From contig HE978651.1 of NCBI GenBank assembly GCA_000285855.2, positions 2,866,058-2,930,057 of the forward strand: a stretch of 64,000 nt of DNA, in the 5' to 3' direction. The position numbers and the translations under genes were made by a program. The DNA is from Ruminococcus sp. JC304. Lineage in GTDB: Bacteria; Bacillota; Clostridia; Lachnospirales; Lachnospiraceae. Below are positions 26,489 through 35,926 of the stretch, one piece after another (within the stretch, counting starts at the first letter, position 1; each line of letters starts with the position of its first letter). The notes beneath the pieces were generated by a model. That model saw nothing but the letters and a program-made list of their open reading frames with translations. It ran no database searches and was not told where the DNA came from.

Positions 26489-27841
26489 TTATTTTCTCCT
26501 GAATTTTGCAATAAAGAAACCATCTGTTTTGTGCACTCCCGGCAATAACTGAAGATACCCCAGAGCAGTGGTTTCAGAATGAAGTTCCTGAGGAAGGAAA
26601 GGATCCAGGCTCTCCAGTTTAAATGGGTGATGATTCATAAACCACATCATATTTTCCTCATTCTCTTCTTTTGCAATGGTGCAGGTACTGAAAACCAATA
26701 CTCCACCTGGCTTCACATACTCTGCTGCCCGATCCAGGATCGTTCTCTGCAGGATCACAATTTCTTCCTGCTTCTGAGGTGTCACTCTGTACTTTATTTC
26801 CGGCTTCTTGCCGATCACCCCATAACCTGAGCAGGGCACATCTGCCAGAACAATATCTGCTTTTAATTCCGAATCCACATCAAAAACAGTGGCATCCATC
26901 ACTTTTGCCTGCACATTGATGGAATCCAGACGATTGATATTTTCCTCAATAAGGTCCACCTTTTGCTGGCTTACATCTCTGGCATCTACAGTACCATAAT
27001 TTCCCATCTTATCTCCTGCATGAAGGCTTTTTCCTCCGGGAGCAGCACACATATCAATAATATAGTCTCCCTTCTTTGGATCTGCAACCTCAGCTACCAG
27101 CATGGAACTTACATCCTGTACCTGAATTTTCCCCTGAATAAAAGCATCCAGGGCAAGAATATGATTATAATCAGAAATTTCATATGCATAGGGAAGATAG
27201 GGAGCGGGAGTTACCTTTACTCCCTGCTCTGTCAGGCTCCTGTAAATCTCTTCCTGTGGATATTTATGGATCCGGCAGCGCACAGTAACCGGCTTCTCCT
27301 TCAGAAACTCTGCCAGAATCATTTCTGTCTTTTCTTCACCGTAAGCTTCCAGCCAGCGATTGACCAGATTTTCAGGCATGGAATACTTAACAGAAAGAAA
27401 TCTCACCAGATCCTGCTCTCTGGATGGAAACTCCAGATTTTTATATTCCCTGGCTATGGTTCGCAAAACTCCGTTCACAAAAGGCTTCAGATTATAAAAT
27501 CCCTTTCTCTGAGCCAGCTTCACCGCTTCATTGCACACTGCACTGTCCGGTACACTGTCCATGAATTTAATCTGATATACCCCGCTGCGCAGGATTTCTC
27601 TGATTGCAGGCTTCATTTTATCCACAGTCACCTTAGAATAAGAATCAATGATATAGTCGATCAGAATTCTGTATTCCAGAGTTCCCTCACATACCCGGGT
27701 AATAAATGCCCGTTCCTGTCTGGGAAGGAACTGATACTTGGAAAGGGCATTCCGAATGGCAATATGGCTGTGCCTCCCCTCTTCTTCAATTTCAAGTAGT
27801 ATTTCCAATATTAATTCTCTGGTATTAATTCCATTAGTCAC
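26489..27841 (-). CDS. rsmB: 16S rRNA (cytosine967-C5)-methyltransferase
   Basis: Forms m5C967 in 16S rRNA. It has 450 aa: an N-terminal NusB-like RNA-binding domain (about 1-130) and a C-terminal SAM methyltransferase domain with DMCAAPGGKSLHAG, the DVPCSG catalytic motif and the second cysteine in STCTIAKEEN. The start is GTG at 27839-27841, overlapping the end of the upstream peptidase gene by 8 bases. Confidence 0.96.
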   Translation of the reverse strand: MTNGINTRELILEILLEIEEEGRHSHIAIRNALSKYQFLPRQERAFITRVCEGTLEYRILIDYIIDSYSKVTVDKMKPAIREILRSGVYQIKFMDSVPDSAVCNEAVKLAQRKGFYNLKPFVNGVLRTIAREYKNLEFPSREQDLVRFLSVKYSMPENLVNRWLEAYGEEKTEMILAEFLKEKPVTVRCRIHKYPQEEIYRSLTEQGVKVTPAPYLPYAYEISDYNHILALDAFIQGKIQVQDVSSMLVAEVADPKKGDYIIDMCAAPGGKSLHAGDKMGNYGTVDARDVSQQKVDLIEENINRLDSINVQAKVMDATVFDVDSELKADIVLADVPCSGYGVIGKKPEIKYRVTPQKQEEIVILQRTILDRAAEYVKPGGVLVFSTCTIAKEENEENMMWFMNHHPFKLESLDPFLPQELHSETTALGYLQLLPGVHKTDGFFIAKFRRK

Positions 27842-28526
27842 GGTCTCTTCCTCCGGCCAGTATGATCAGTCTGAGAAGCTGCAGAACAGATGCTGCAAGG
27901 GCTGCCACATAAGTCAGAGCAGCTGCCACCAGAACCTTCTGTGCTCCCTTTACCTCCTCTTGGGCGATCAGTCGGTTGTCACCCAGCATTTTCAAAGCTC
28001 TGGCTGATGCATTAAATTCCACTGGCAAGGTCACCAGCTGAAAAAGAACAGCCAGAGAAAATAAAAGAATTCCCAAAGTCAGCAGCGGACGAATGGAGAA
28101 AACAAGCCCTGCCAGAAACAATGGCCAAGAGAGAGTAGATCCAATATTGGCAGCCGGTACAATAGCAGTTCTGATATTCAAAGGTGCATAGTTTACCGCA
28201 TCCTGGATTGCATGTCCACACTCATGGGCTGCTACTCCAATGGCTGCTACTGATGTTTTCCCATATACATCCTGGGAAAGAGCAACCTGTCTGGTTCTGG
28301 GATCATAGTGATCTGTCAGACTTCCTGCAACAGCCACCACGGAAACATCCGTGATTCCTGCCATGTGCAGAATCTGCTGTGCGGCCTCTGCCCCTGTAAG
28401 ACCGGAAGTACTGTGGACTTTGCTGTACTTTGCAAAAGTACCCTTTACTTTGGCTGATGCAGCCAGAGACAATACCATTCCTATAACCAGCAAAATATAA
28501 GTGGGATCAAAATAATATCCGTACAT
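27834..28526 (-). CDS. Membrane zinc metallopeptidase (YugP-like)
   Basis: A 230-aa integral membrane protein of the YugP / zinc metallopeptidase family. An N-terminal membrane helix (8-24) is followed by a soluble part with the zinc site HECGH (101-105) in AAHECGHAIQDA, and two or three further membrane segments toward the C-terminus. The substrate is not known for the family. It lies between fmt and rsmB, as in related Firmicutes, 4 bases after fmt. Its constant place among translation and rRNA modification genes suggests a housekeeping membrane quality-control role, but that is inference. Confidence 0.9.
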   Translation of the reverse strand: MYGYYFDPTYILLVIGMVLSLAASAKVKGTFAKYSKVHSTSGLTGAEAAQQILHMAGITDVSVVAVAGSLTDHYDPRTRQVALSQDVYGKTSVAAIGVAAHECGHAIQDAVNYAPLNIRTAIVPAANIGSTLSWPLFLAGLVFSIRPLLTLGILLFSLAVLFQLVTLPVEFNASARALKMLGDNRLIAQEEVKGAQKVLVAAALTYVAALAASVLQLLRLIILAGGRDRD

Positions 28527-28530
28527 ACAA

Positions 28531-29478
28531 TCACTCCTTATGATCTGTAAATCTGCTTCCTGCTTCTATATGATATCCCCGCAGAAAAGCTTCTGCATCC
28601 ATCCGTTTTTTACCTTCCAGCTGTACCTCTGTCAGAATCAGTGTTCCATCCTTGCAGGCAACATGAATTCCTTCTTTATCTGTAAGAATAACTGTTCCGG
28701 GTGTCTCACCGGAGCATTTTTCATCTGCCCGGCTTTTCCATACCTTAAGAGTCTTTCCATTTACAAAGGTATAAGCACTTGGCCATGGGTTCAATCCACG
28801 TACCAGTCTTTCCAGTTCCACAGCAGACTTATGAAAGTCCATAAGCCCCATCTTTTTGTTGATCATTGCCGCATAAGGCGTCGGGCTCTCCTCCGGCTGC
28901 TTTTCCCATACTGCAGTTCCCTGTTCAATAGACGGCAGCGTTTTGATCAGAAGTTCTGCACCGGCCTGGGCAAGCTTTGCAAAAAGACTTCCTCCGGTTT
29001 CCTCCTTTTCCAGAGGAATCACAATCTTTGAGATCATATCTCCGGTATCCAGTCCCTCTCCCATCTGCATGATGGTAACACCGGATTCTTTTTCTCCATC
29101 GATCACAGCCTGCTGGATGGGGGCAGCTCCTCTGTATTTCGGTAAAAGTGATGCATGAATATTAATGCAGCCATATTTCGGCAATTCCAGCACATCCCTG
29201 GGAATGATCTGTCCAAAGGCTGCCACAACAATCACATCCGGTGCAATTTCACGAAGTGTGTCCAGAAATTCCCTGTTATTTTTGACACGCTGGGGCTGAT
29301 AAACAGGAATTTCATGCAAAAGAGCTTCTTCCTTTACAGGTGTAGGAAGTAAGGATTTCCCCCTTCCTTTTGGTTTATCCGGCTGAGTAACCACTGCTGC
29401 CACATCATATCCGGCTTCCACCAGTGCCTTTAAGGGCGGCACAGCAAAATCAGGTGTTCCCATAAAAACTATTTTCAT
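28531..29478 (-). CDS. fmt: Methionyl-tRNA formyltransferase
   Basis: Formylates the initiator Met-tRNA using 10-formyl-THF. It has 315 aa. N-terminal catalytic domain: MKIVFMGTPDFAVPPL, NIHASLLPKYRGAAPIQQAV (conserved Asn-His), and SGVTIMQMGEGLDTGDM with the catalytic Asp. C-terminal OB-like domain from about 205 (RGLNPWPSAYT). It lies 17 bases after def, its functional partner in N-terminal formyl-Met handling. Confidence 0.97.
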   Translation of the reverse strand: MKIVFMGTPDFAVPPLKALVEAGYDVAAVVTQPDKPKGRGKSLLPTPVKEEALLHEIPVYQPQRVKNNREFLDTLREIAPDVIVVAAFGQIIPRDVLELPKYGCINIHASLLPKYRGAAPIQQAVIDGEKESGVTIMQMGEGLDTGDMISKIVIPLEKEETGGSLFAKLAQAGAELLIKTLPSIEQGTAVWEKQPEESPTPYAAMINKKMGLMDFHKSAVELERLVRGLNPWPSAYTFVNGKTLKVWKSRADEKCSGETPGTVILTDKEGIHVACKDGTLILTEVQLEGKKRMDAEAFLRGYHIEAGSRFTDHKE

Positions 29479-29495
29479 ATTCTAATCCTATCCTC

Positions 29496-29969
29496 TCAGT
29501 CTTCTTCATCGTAGCTGACCCGGTGAAGTTCTCCCTCCACCAGCTCTGTATACATATGTCCATCCAGATGATCCAGTTCATGGCAGAAAGCACGGGCCAG
29601 AAGTCCCTCTCCTTCATATACCACTTCTTCCATATCCTCATTCAAAGCTTTCACCTTTACATAATTAGGGCGGGTTACCTGTCCTGACATCCCCGGAACA
29701 CTAAGGCAGCCTTCATCTCCGGTCTGCTCTCCGGACTTCTCAATAATCTCCGGATTGATTAAAATAATCGGTCCGTCACCTACATCAATTACCACAACAC
29801 GCTTCAGGATGCCCACCTGCGGTGCAGCCAGGCCAACTCCCATTGCCTCATACATGGTATCCAGCATATCTGCGATCAGGTCATGGATACGCGGTGTCAT
29901 TTTATCTACCGGTCTGCTGATTTTTGTAAGTACAGGATCCCCCTCTACTCTGATTGTTCTAAGTGCCAT
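29496..29969 (-). CDS. def: Peptide deformylase
   Basis: Removes the formyl group from new N-terminal methionines. It has 157 aa, with the three class motifs: GVGLAAPQ (44-51), EGCLSVP with the metal cysteine (86-92), and HELDH (130-134). The length and motif form match the def type usually paired with fmt. It lies between priA and fmt, 17 bases after priA. Confidence 0.97.
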   Translation of the reverse strand: MALRTIRVEGDPVLTKISRPVDKMTPRIHDLIADMLDTMYEAMGVGLAAPQVGILKRVVVIDVGDGPIILINPEIIEKSGEQTGDEGCLSVPGMSGQVTRPNYVKVKALNEDMEEVVYEGEGLLARAFCHELDHLDGHMYTELVEGELHRVSYDEED

Positions 29970-29986
29970 TTTCTAATCTCCTTTTC

Positions 29987-32206
29987 TCAACTGAAATCAA
30001 ACTGTATATATATTTTCCGGAAACCGGAATTTATTTCCATGTATTTTTCCATCTGATCCTTGATCCGGACCAGTGTTTTATATTCTTTATGCTTTAAATA
30101 AATAACTTGCCTGTAAATATCCTTCACCTTACCTATGGCTGCATAAGCAGGCCCTATTACATGCAGATCTTTTTCCCTGTAGATCCTGTGGATATACAGT
30201 TCCAGATAATGCATAGCCTGAGTCAGTACTTCCTCATTCTCCCCTGATCCAAGAATTGCCAGCATGTGAGATGCAGGCGGATAATCCAACAGCATACGGT
30301 AGCTCATCTCTTCCTCATAAAAGGTCTGATAGTCCTGGGCAGCCGATGCCTGAATACTGTAATGCTCCGGGTGATAGGTCTGAATCACTGCCTCACCTGC
30401 TTTCCTTCCTCTTCCGCAGCGTCCCACTGCCTGACACAGCAGCTGAAAAGTACGCTCTCCGCAGCGGTAATCCTCTGCATTGAGGGAAAGGTCTGCAGCA
30501 ATCACTCCTACCAGCGTTACATCCGGAAAATCATGCCCTTTCACGATCATCTGGGTTCCCACCAGCACATCTGCTTCATGAGCAGCAAAGGCTGCCAGAA
30601 TCTGTTCATAGCTTCCTTTATTTCTGGTAGTATCAAAATCCATACGCAAGGTTCTGACTCCAGGAAAGGTATCCCTTACAACCTTCTCAATCTGCTGGGT
30701 GCCGGCCTTAAAGCCACCAATATAAGGAGAGCCACACTGAGGACATACCTGCGGCTTTCTGGTCTCATATCCACAGTAATGACACAGCAATCTGCCATTA
30801 TTATGCTCTGACAGCGATACATCACAGTGTGGACATTTCACCACAAATCCACAGGAACGGCAGGATACGAAGCCTGCATAGCCTCTGCGGTTCAAAAACA
30901 GCATGATCTGTTCTTTTCTCTCCAACCGTTCTTTCATTTTCTCCTGCAGGGATCTGCTCAGAACCGAGCGGTTCCCCCCTCTCAGCTCTTCCCTGAGATC
31001 AACAACTGATACCTGCGGCATTGGTCTGTCCCCATATCTGGCAGTCAGTTTCACCAGACCATATTCACCGCTCTGTGCTCTGCTGTATGCTTCCAGAGAA
31101 GGAGTGGCTGATCCCAGAACAACTCTGGCATGTTCAATCCCTGCTCTGGCAATGGCGGTCTCCCTGGCGTGGTATCTGGGAGAACTTTCACTTTTATAGC
31201 TTGGCTCATGTTCCTCATCTATTATGATCAGCCCCAGATCCGGAAAGGGGGTAAACAATGCAGAACGGGGACCCACCATTACCTGGACTCCCCCTCCCCT
31301 TGCACGTTTAAACTGATCATAGCGTTCTCCCTGGGACTGTCTGGAATTAATGACAGAAACCTTCTCTCCAAACCTGGCATAGAACCGCCTCACAGTCTGA
31401 TAAGTCAATGCAATCTCAGGAATCAGCACAACAGCCTGCTGGCCCTTTGCAAGTATTTCCTCGATCAGCCGCATATATACCTGGGTCTTACCGCTTCCGG
31501 TCACTCCCTGAAGCAGTACCGGCCGTGGCTCAGGCTTTTCCCATTCCTGCAGTATTTTCTCTGCCGCCTGCTCCTGCTCCCGGTTCAGAGTCAGAGCCGG
31601 TTCTCTGGGAATGTCCTTTCCATCTATAGAATTACGAAAAATTTCATCATACTCTATACGCAGGATTCCCTGCTCTTTCATTTTTCCCACAACAGCAGAA
31701 GTGGCTCCAAGCTCTTTGACTGCCAGAGTATACTCCAACCTTTTTTTGTCCAGAAGCGCTCTCAGGAGCCTTGTTCTCGCTTTAAACCTGGTTTTTTCCA
31801 GTCCTTCCAGAATTTTTCTTCCCTCTTCCTCTGAAACGTTCAGACAAAGATATCTCTTCTCCTTTGCCCGTATCTTCTCTTGTATGGGAAGAACCGTCTT
31901 CAATGCCTGGATCATGGTAGAGCCATAATTTTCCCTCATCCAGGCTGCCAGAATGATCAGCCTGGATTCTGTTGTCTCCTGTCCGCTGCTGCACTGAGAA
32001 ATCGCCTTTATCCTGTCAGGCTCTACCTTTGGCTTATCCGTCAGACCTATCACATATCCCTTACGGATTTTATTTCCGTTTCCAAAAGGGATGGATACCA
32101 CCATCCCCACCTTTATTTCCTGCTCCAGTTCTTCCGGCACCCTGTATTGAAAAGTTTTATCCAGCTTTTCACTGGAAATATCTATTATTATATCAGCATA
32201 AATCAT
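29987..32206 (-). CDS. priA: Primosomal protein N' (replication restart helicase)
   Basis: 3'-to-5' DNA helicase that reloads the replisome at stalled forks. It has 739 aa: N-terminal DNA-binding domains (YADIIIDISSEKLDKTFQYRVP), helicase core with P-loop GVTGSGKTQVYM, DEEH box in LIIIDEEHEPSYK, a zinc-binding insertion with paired C-x2-C motifs (CRSCGF, CPHC, CHYCG, CPQCG), and C-terminal helicase motifs VGTQMIVKGHDFPDVTLVG and QAVGRCGRG. It begins 9 bases after murE; the ribosome binding site is weak, so translation may be coupled to murE. Confidence 0.97.
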   Translation of the reverse strand: MIYADIIIDISSEKLDKTFQYRVPEELEQEIKVGMVVSIPFGNGNKIRKGYVIGLTDKPKVEPDRIKAISQCSSGQETTESRLIILAAWMRENYGSTMIQALKTVLPIQEKIRAKEKRYLCLNVSEEEGRKILEGLEKTRFKARTRLLRALLDKKRLEYTLAVKELGATSAVVGKMKEQGILRIEYDEIFRNSIDGKDIPREPALTLNREQEQAAEKILQEWEKPEPRPVLLQGVTGSGKTQVYMRLIEEILAKGQQAVVLIPEIALTYQTVRRFYARFGEKVSVINSRQSQGERYDQFKRARGGGVQVMVGPRSALFTPFPDLGLIIIDEEHEPSYKSESSPRYHARETAIARAGIEHARVVLGSATPSLEAYSRAQSGEYGLVKLTARYGDRPMPQVSVVDLREELRGGNRSVLSRSLQEKMKERLERKEQIMLFLNRRGYAGFVSCRSCGFVVKCPHCDVSLSEHNNGRLLCHYCGYETRKPQVCPQCGSPYIGGFKAGTQQIEKVVRDTFPGVRTLRMDFDTTRNKGSYEQILAAFAAHEADVLVGTQMIVKGHDFPDVTLVGVIAADLSLNAEDYRCGERTFQLLCQAVGRCGRGRKAGEAVIQTYHPEHYSIQASAAQDYQTFYEEEMSYRMLLDYPPASHMLAILGSGENEEVLTQAMHYLELYIHRIYREKDLHVIGPAYAAIGKVKDIYRQVIYLKHKEYKTLVRIKDQMEKYMEINSGFRKIYIQFDFS

Positions 32207-32215
32207 AATTAATCA

Positions 32216-33673
32216 TTATTTGCCTGCAAGGATGTCAGCAATCAGTACTCTCTCATCCATTGGATATTTCTTGCCTTTGATCTCCTGATAATCCTCATGT
32301 CCCTTACCGGCCAGAACAATAATATCTCCCGGTTCTCCGTGGTGGATCGCATAAGCGATAGCTTCCTTACGGTCTATGATCTCCACATATTTACCGCTGG
32401 TCCTGGCCATTCCTGTTTTTATATCATCAATAATAGCCTGGGGCTCCTCATCCCTTGGGTTATCTGAGGTAATGATCGTCAGATCTGCCAGCTTTCCTGC
32501 CACCTCTCCCATTTCATAGCGGCGAAGTCTGGAGCGGTTTCCTCCACATCCGAACAGGCATACCAGTCTGTGTGGATGATATTCCCGTAATGTGGTCAGA
32601 AGGCTTTCCAGTGCCATTGCATTATGTGCGTAATCGATCATCAGTGTAAAGTCCTCAGACACCTTCACCATTTCAATACGTCCCTTTACCTTTGCCACTT
32701 TCAGAGCTTTCAGGATATTCTCCTCTGATACTTTGAAATGACGGCAGATGGCAATGGCAGTTAAAGAATTATAGATGCTGAATTTACCCGGAATATCGAT
32801 TTCTACCGGAAAGTCAAGCAGTCCTCTCAAATGATAGGAAATTCCCAGATATCCCTTACCTCCCACCAGCTTTGCATCCTCAGCCCGAAGATCTGCCTCC
32901 GGTGAAAATCCATAAGTCTCCAGCTCACAGGTATGTCCCTGTATGATTTTCTCAAAATGCTCATCATCCCTGTTTACAATCCCTGTTCTGCACTGTTTCA
33001 GCAGCAGCGATTTACATCTGAGATAATCATCGAAATCCTTATGCTCATTTGGCCCGATATGATCCGGCTCAATATTGGTAAAAATACCAAAATCAAAGAC
33101 AAAGCCCTGTGTTCTGTGAAGCATAAGTCCCTGGGAAGAAACCTCCATTACCACACAGTCACAGCCTGCTTCAACCATATCATGGAAATATTTCTGAACC
33201 ATATAAGATTCCGGTGTGGTATTGCTTGCAGGAATCACCTTATCACCGATGATGGCCTCAATAGTTCCGATGAGCCCCACCTTATATCCGGCATTTTCAA
33301 GAATGGATTTTACCATATAGGTAGTTGTGGTTTTTCCCTTTGTTCCTGTAATACCGATCGTTTTCAATTTTTCTGCCGGATATCCGAAATATGCGGCAGA
33401 AATAAATGCCATGGCATAGCGGCTGTCCTCCACAAGGATAACAGTCACATCTGCAGGAGCCTCAACTTTCTCCTCCACTACCAGAACTTTCGCACCTTTT
33501 GCGATCACATCCGGCACAAATTTATGTCCGTCCACAACCGCCCCGCGGATGCAGATAAAAAGAGAACCCTCTTCTACCTTTCGGGAATCATATACAACGT
33601 TTTTAACTTCCTGGTCTGTGCTTCCCTGAATACAGGTATACTCCAGACGCTCTAATAAGGATATTAACTTCAT
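32216..33673 (-). CDS. murE: UDP-MurNAc-tripeptide synthetase (meso-DAP adding)
   Basis: Adds the third amino acid to the peptidoglycan stem peptide. It has 485 aa: N-terminal UDP-binding domain, ATPase domain with P-loop GTKGKTT (110-116), and a C-terminal domain with DNPR at 404-407, the motif associated with meso-diaminopimelate rather than lysine. DapF at 45166 supplies that substrate. ATG at 33673 follows GGAGGACATCA, so the longer reading from 33724 is rejected. It heads the operon that continues with priA. Confidence 0.96.
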   Translation of the reverse strand: MKLISLLERLEYTCIQGSTDQEVKNVVYDSRKVEEGSLFICIRGAVVDGHKFVPDVIAKGAKVLVVEEKVEAPADVTVILVEDSRYAMAFISAAYFGYPAEKLKTIGITGTKGKTTTTYMVKSILENAGYKVGLIGTIEAIIGDKVIPASNTTPESYMVQKYFHDMVEAGCDCVVMEVSSQGLMLHRTQGFVFDFGIFTNIEPDHIGPNEHKDFDDYLRCKSLLLKQCRTGIVNRDDEHFEKIIQGHTCELETYGFSPEADLRAEDAKLVGGKGYLGISYHLRGLLDFPVEIDIPGKFSIYNSLTAIAICRHFKVSEENILKALKVAKVKGRIEMVKVSEDFTLMIDYAHNAMALESLLTTLREYHPHRLVCLFGCGGNRSRLRRYEMGEVAGKLADLTIITSDNPRDEEPQAIIDDIKTGMARTSGKYVEIIDRKEAIAYAIHHGEPGDIIVLAGKGHEDYQEIKGKKYPMDERVLIADILAGK

Positions 33674-33706
33674 TGATGTCCTCCATATTTTTATATACTC
33701 TATATT

Positions 33707-33735
33707 AGAATAGCACACCTCCATTCCCGTTTCAA
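33707..33735 (-). promoter_or_regulatory. Promoter of the murE-priA-def-...-thiN operon
   Basis: Minus strand: -35 TTGAAA (33730-33735), 17-bp spacer, -10 TATTCT (33707-33712). The -35 overlaps the stop codon of the upstream surface-protein gene. Confidence 0.6.
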
Positions 33736-35492
33736 CGTTGTTTTTTGGCAGCTGCCGCTCCTACAATAACTGCGCACACACATAATGCAAGAAAAAATGT
33801 TCCTTTTGTATCATCTCCTGTGCTGGGCTTGGAGGCTGTCTCATAGGCGCTCCCTGATTTCGAACCTGCCCCATAGGACTGATAAGAAGAATAGGTCTGT
33901 GTGATCTGTGGTGTTACCGTCACCTCCGCAGACTTCACAGTCACCTCTGACCGAGATTTCATATTCGTTGTCCCGGTCTCATCAGAAATAACAGTTACCT
34001 CATTTACCAGCTCCTGACTCTCAAAATATTGAGGAATCGTTACAACCGCATAAAGCCCCAAAGCCTCTCCCGGTGCAATGCTTGGAATCAGCGCCTGCGT
34101 TCTTGTACTATTTAAGGTTACTCCTTCCTTTGGCATAAACTGAGCCTGAATATTTGCATTTAGAAATCTCTCTGTGCTCAGAACAGAATGAAGTGTTTTT
34201 TCTCCTGTATTACGGATACATATCTGATAGGTAATCGTATCGCCCGGAAAAGCTTCCGTTCTGTCCGCTGTTTTTTCCACTTCAAAAGAGGCCTTCAGTC
34301 CTTCTACTTTAATCTGGCATGCAGCCTGACAGCCAATCATTTCTTCTCTGCCAGGATGTTTTGTCTTTACAGTTACTGTGTGAAACAGATCTCCCTCCTT
34401 ATTCTCATCCGGCAGAAGCGTCATCCGAAGTCTCCTGCTCTCTCCTGGGTTTAATGCAGCCAAAACTGCTTCTTTGCCATCTACGTAAAAATCCGGTTCA
34501 GACTCCCACACTGCCCGGATATCCTCCATAGAAAAACTGCTTGAAAACCGAAGATCTGTCAAAGAAAGCTGGCCTGTATTGGTCACATCCAGAATATAAT
34601 TTACCGGCTGTCCGGCTTTTGTTTTCTCCACATCTGCCCTAAGAACTGCCTCGATTCCTGTTTTTGCCGCATTTACCAACAATTCAGGGGAAGGATTGGA
34701 AACCAGAGTCTGAAGTTCTTCTCCTCTTTTTTCCTGTAAAAATGTACCCAATCCCGGCTGATCCTTTTGTAAAGGTTCATCCTGTACCACCGGATAATTT
34801 CTTTTCTCCCAGGAAAGCTGATATTCCGGACGCAGTGTCACCGGAACAGTCAGTGTATAATAATCCTCTGTGATCTTTTCTATCTGCAGATGATCTGTAA
34901 GACAAAAGATCTCCGTGTCTTCTCCCTTCTGGTTTTTTATGGAAACAGTTTCTGCTGTAATTTCTTCCGGAAGAAAAGCTGTATCCGGAAGAAAATATTC
35001 AGATATGTATGTGGTCAGAATATATTCCTTCTTTTCTTCCGGCATGGCAGGATTTTCAGTTTCGCTCACAGGATTTTCAACTTTTCCAGAAACCTCTTCT
35101 GTCTCTGTGTCTTCACCAGTCTCCACATTTTCTCTGACTTCTGTCTCCTCTACAGTTTCTGCTTTCTCCGCTGCTCCACCTTCCTCAGAATTTTCTTCCA
35201 TATTCTCCCCCTCATCTGCTGTAAAGCTTTCTGTCTCCATTCCTGCCTGGGGTTTCTCCTGTTCCGCTTCACTGGTATCCTTCAAAGTATTCAGCCCGCT
35301 AAGCCGCAGGGTCAGATCTGCTTTATAATTTTCCTCATCCGTCCATTTTGCGCTTTGTTCTATATTCAGAACCGGCGCTACCAGTTCTGCCCCTGATACC
35401 TGCATTCCCTGAAGCGGTACACAGATGCCTGAAAGAATAGCTGCCATGGCAAGTACTGCTGCTTTCGTCTGATTCCATATTCTGTTTTTCAT
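33732..35492 (-). CDS. Cell-wall-anchored surface protein with DUF11-like repeats
   Basis: A 586-aa secreted protein. Signal peptide about 1-35; a Glu-rich low-complexity stretch at about 75-160; then at least two beta-rich modules of the DUF11/isopeptide-surface type (starting VEKTKAGQPVNYILDVTNTG and VEKTADRTEAFPGDTITY); a Gly/Ser/Tyr-rich spacer; and a sorting signal: KPSTG (555-559), a hydrophobic span, and KKQR. KPSTG departs from LPXTG, so a sortase with altered preference or poor anchoring is possible. ATG at 35492 follows AGGAG. No sortase gene is in the window. Function is probably adhesion or surface structure; not known. Confidence 0.8.
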   Translation of the reverse strand: MKNRIWNQTKAAVLAMAAILSGICVPLQGMQVSGAELVAPVLNIEQSAKWTDEENYKADLTLRLSGLNTLKDTSEAEQEKPQAGMETESFTADEGENMEENSEEGGAAEKAETVEETEVRENVETGEDTETEEVSGKVENPVSETENPAMPEEKKEYILTTYISEYFLPDTAFLPEEITAETVSIKNQKGEDTEIFCLTDHLQIEKITEDYYTLTVPVTLRPEYQLSWEKRNYPVVQDEPLQKDQPGLGTFLQEKRGEELQTLVSNPSPELLVNAAKTGIEAVLRADVEKTKAGQPVNYILDVTNTGQLSLTDLRFSSSFSMEDIRAVWESEPDFYVDGKEAVLAALNPGESRRLRMTLLPDENKEGDLFHTVTVKTKHPGREEMIGCQAACQIKVEGLKASFEVEKTADRTEAFPGDTITYQICIRNTGEKTLHSVLSTERFLNANIQAQFMPKEGVTLNSTRTQALIPSIAPGEALGLYAVVTIPQYFESQELVNEVTVISDETGTTNMKSRSEVTVKSAEVTVTPQITQTYSSYQSYGAGSKSGSAYETASKPSTGDDTKGTFFLALCVCAVIVGAAAAKKQR

Positions 35493-35790
35493 ATTATCGT
35501 CTCCTAATAATTTCATGAAAATTTCGCCATCTGCGACCTTTTGCTGTTGTTTCTCATGCCGCATTTCCACTGACGGCCTTTTCCCGTCCAGTCTGCAGCT
35601 TTGCCTCTTATCCAGGAGTACGTAACAGTCATACAGACATAAGCATTCCCCCTCTTTGCCAGACGGCTCATCACTCTCCGTCTTCCATTTAATGATGTTC
35701 TGTGAAATAATGCACCGAAACAGTGCCTGAAAATCATCTCTGCAGAATGCAGAAACAGATGAGGGTTACCTCAGACCCGGTAACTCTGTC
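35493..35790 (-). promoter_or_regulatory. Long structured leader of the surface-protein gene
   Basis: About 295 bases lie between the predicted start of transcription and the ATG. Minus-strand hairpins: a 5'-terminal one (35755-35789: ACAGA and GTTACC paired with GGTAAC and TCTGT), AGACGG/CCGTCT (35661-35683), and GACGG/CCGTC (35572-35588). No match to a riboswitch class I know. A 74-codon basic reading frame inside (35513-35737) has no good ribosome binding site. Confidence 0.4.
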
Positions 35791-35793
35791 TTT

Positions 35794-35822
35794 ACTTTAG
35801 CATGTCCCTTTTCGGAAAGCAA
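35794..35822 (-). promoter_or_regulatory. Promoter of the surface-protein gene
   Basis: Minus strand: -35 TTGCTT (35817-35822), 17-bp spacer, -10 TAAAGT (35794-35799). Moderate match. Confidence 0.45.
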
Positions 35823-35830
35823 GCAATTGG

Positions 35831-35848
35831 AGTAAATATATATTTACT
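35831..35848. promoter_or_regulatory. 18-bp perfect palindrome upstream of surface-protein promoter
   Basis: AGTAAATATATATTTACT reads the same on both strands and ends 9 bp from the -35 box, the place for an activator or repressor dimer. Confidence 0.5.
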
Positions 35849-35926
35849 TTAATTTTTGTTTATAATTCTTTTATATTTTTTCCGTTTCTTTCAGATTATT
35901 GACATACTTTGCACATATTTTCCCCC

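Noticed and set aside
34915-35328. 137-residue Ser-rich reading frame on the plus strand
   Set aside because: It is the complement of the Glu-rich low-complexity part of the surface protein.
35513-35737. 74-residue basic reading frame in the surface-protein leader
   Set aside because: No proper ribosome binding site, no recognisable pattern, and it overlaps strong hairpins.
35493-35790. c-di-GMP riboswitch before the surface-protein gene
   Set aside because: A GGTTACC-like string is present but the conserved GCAAA core of class I and the class II pseudoknot pattern are missing.
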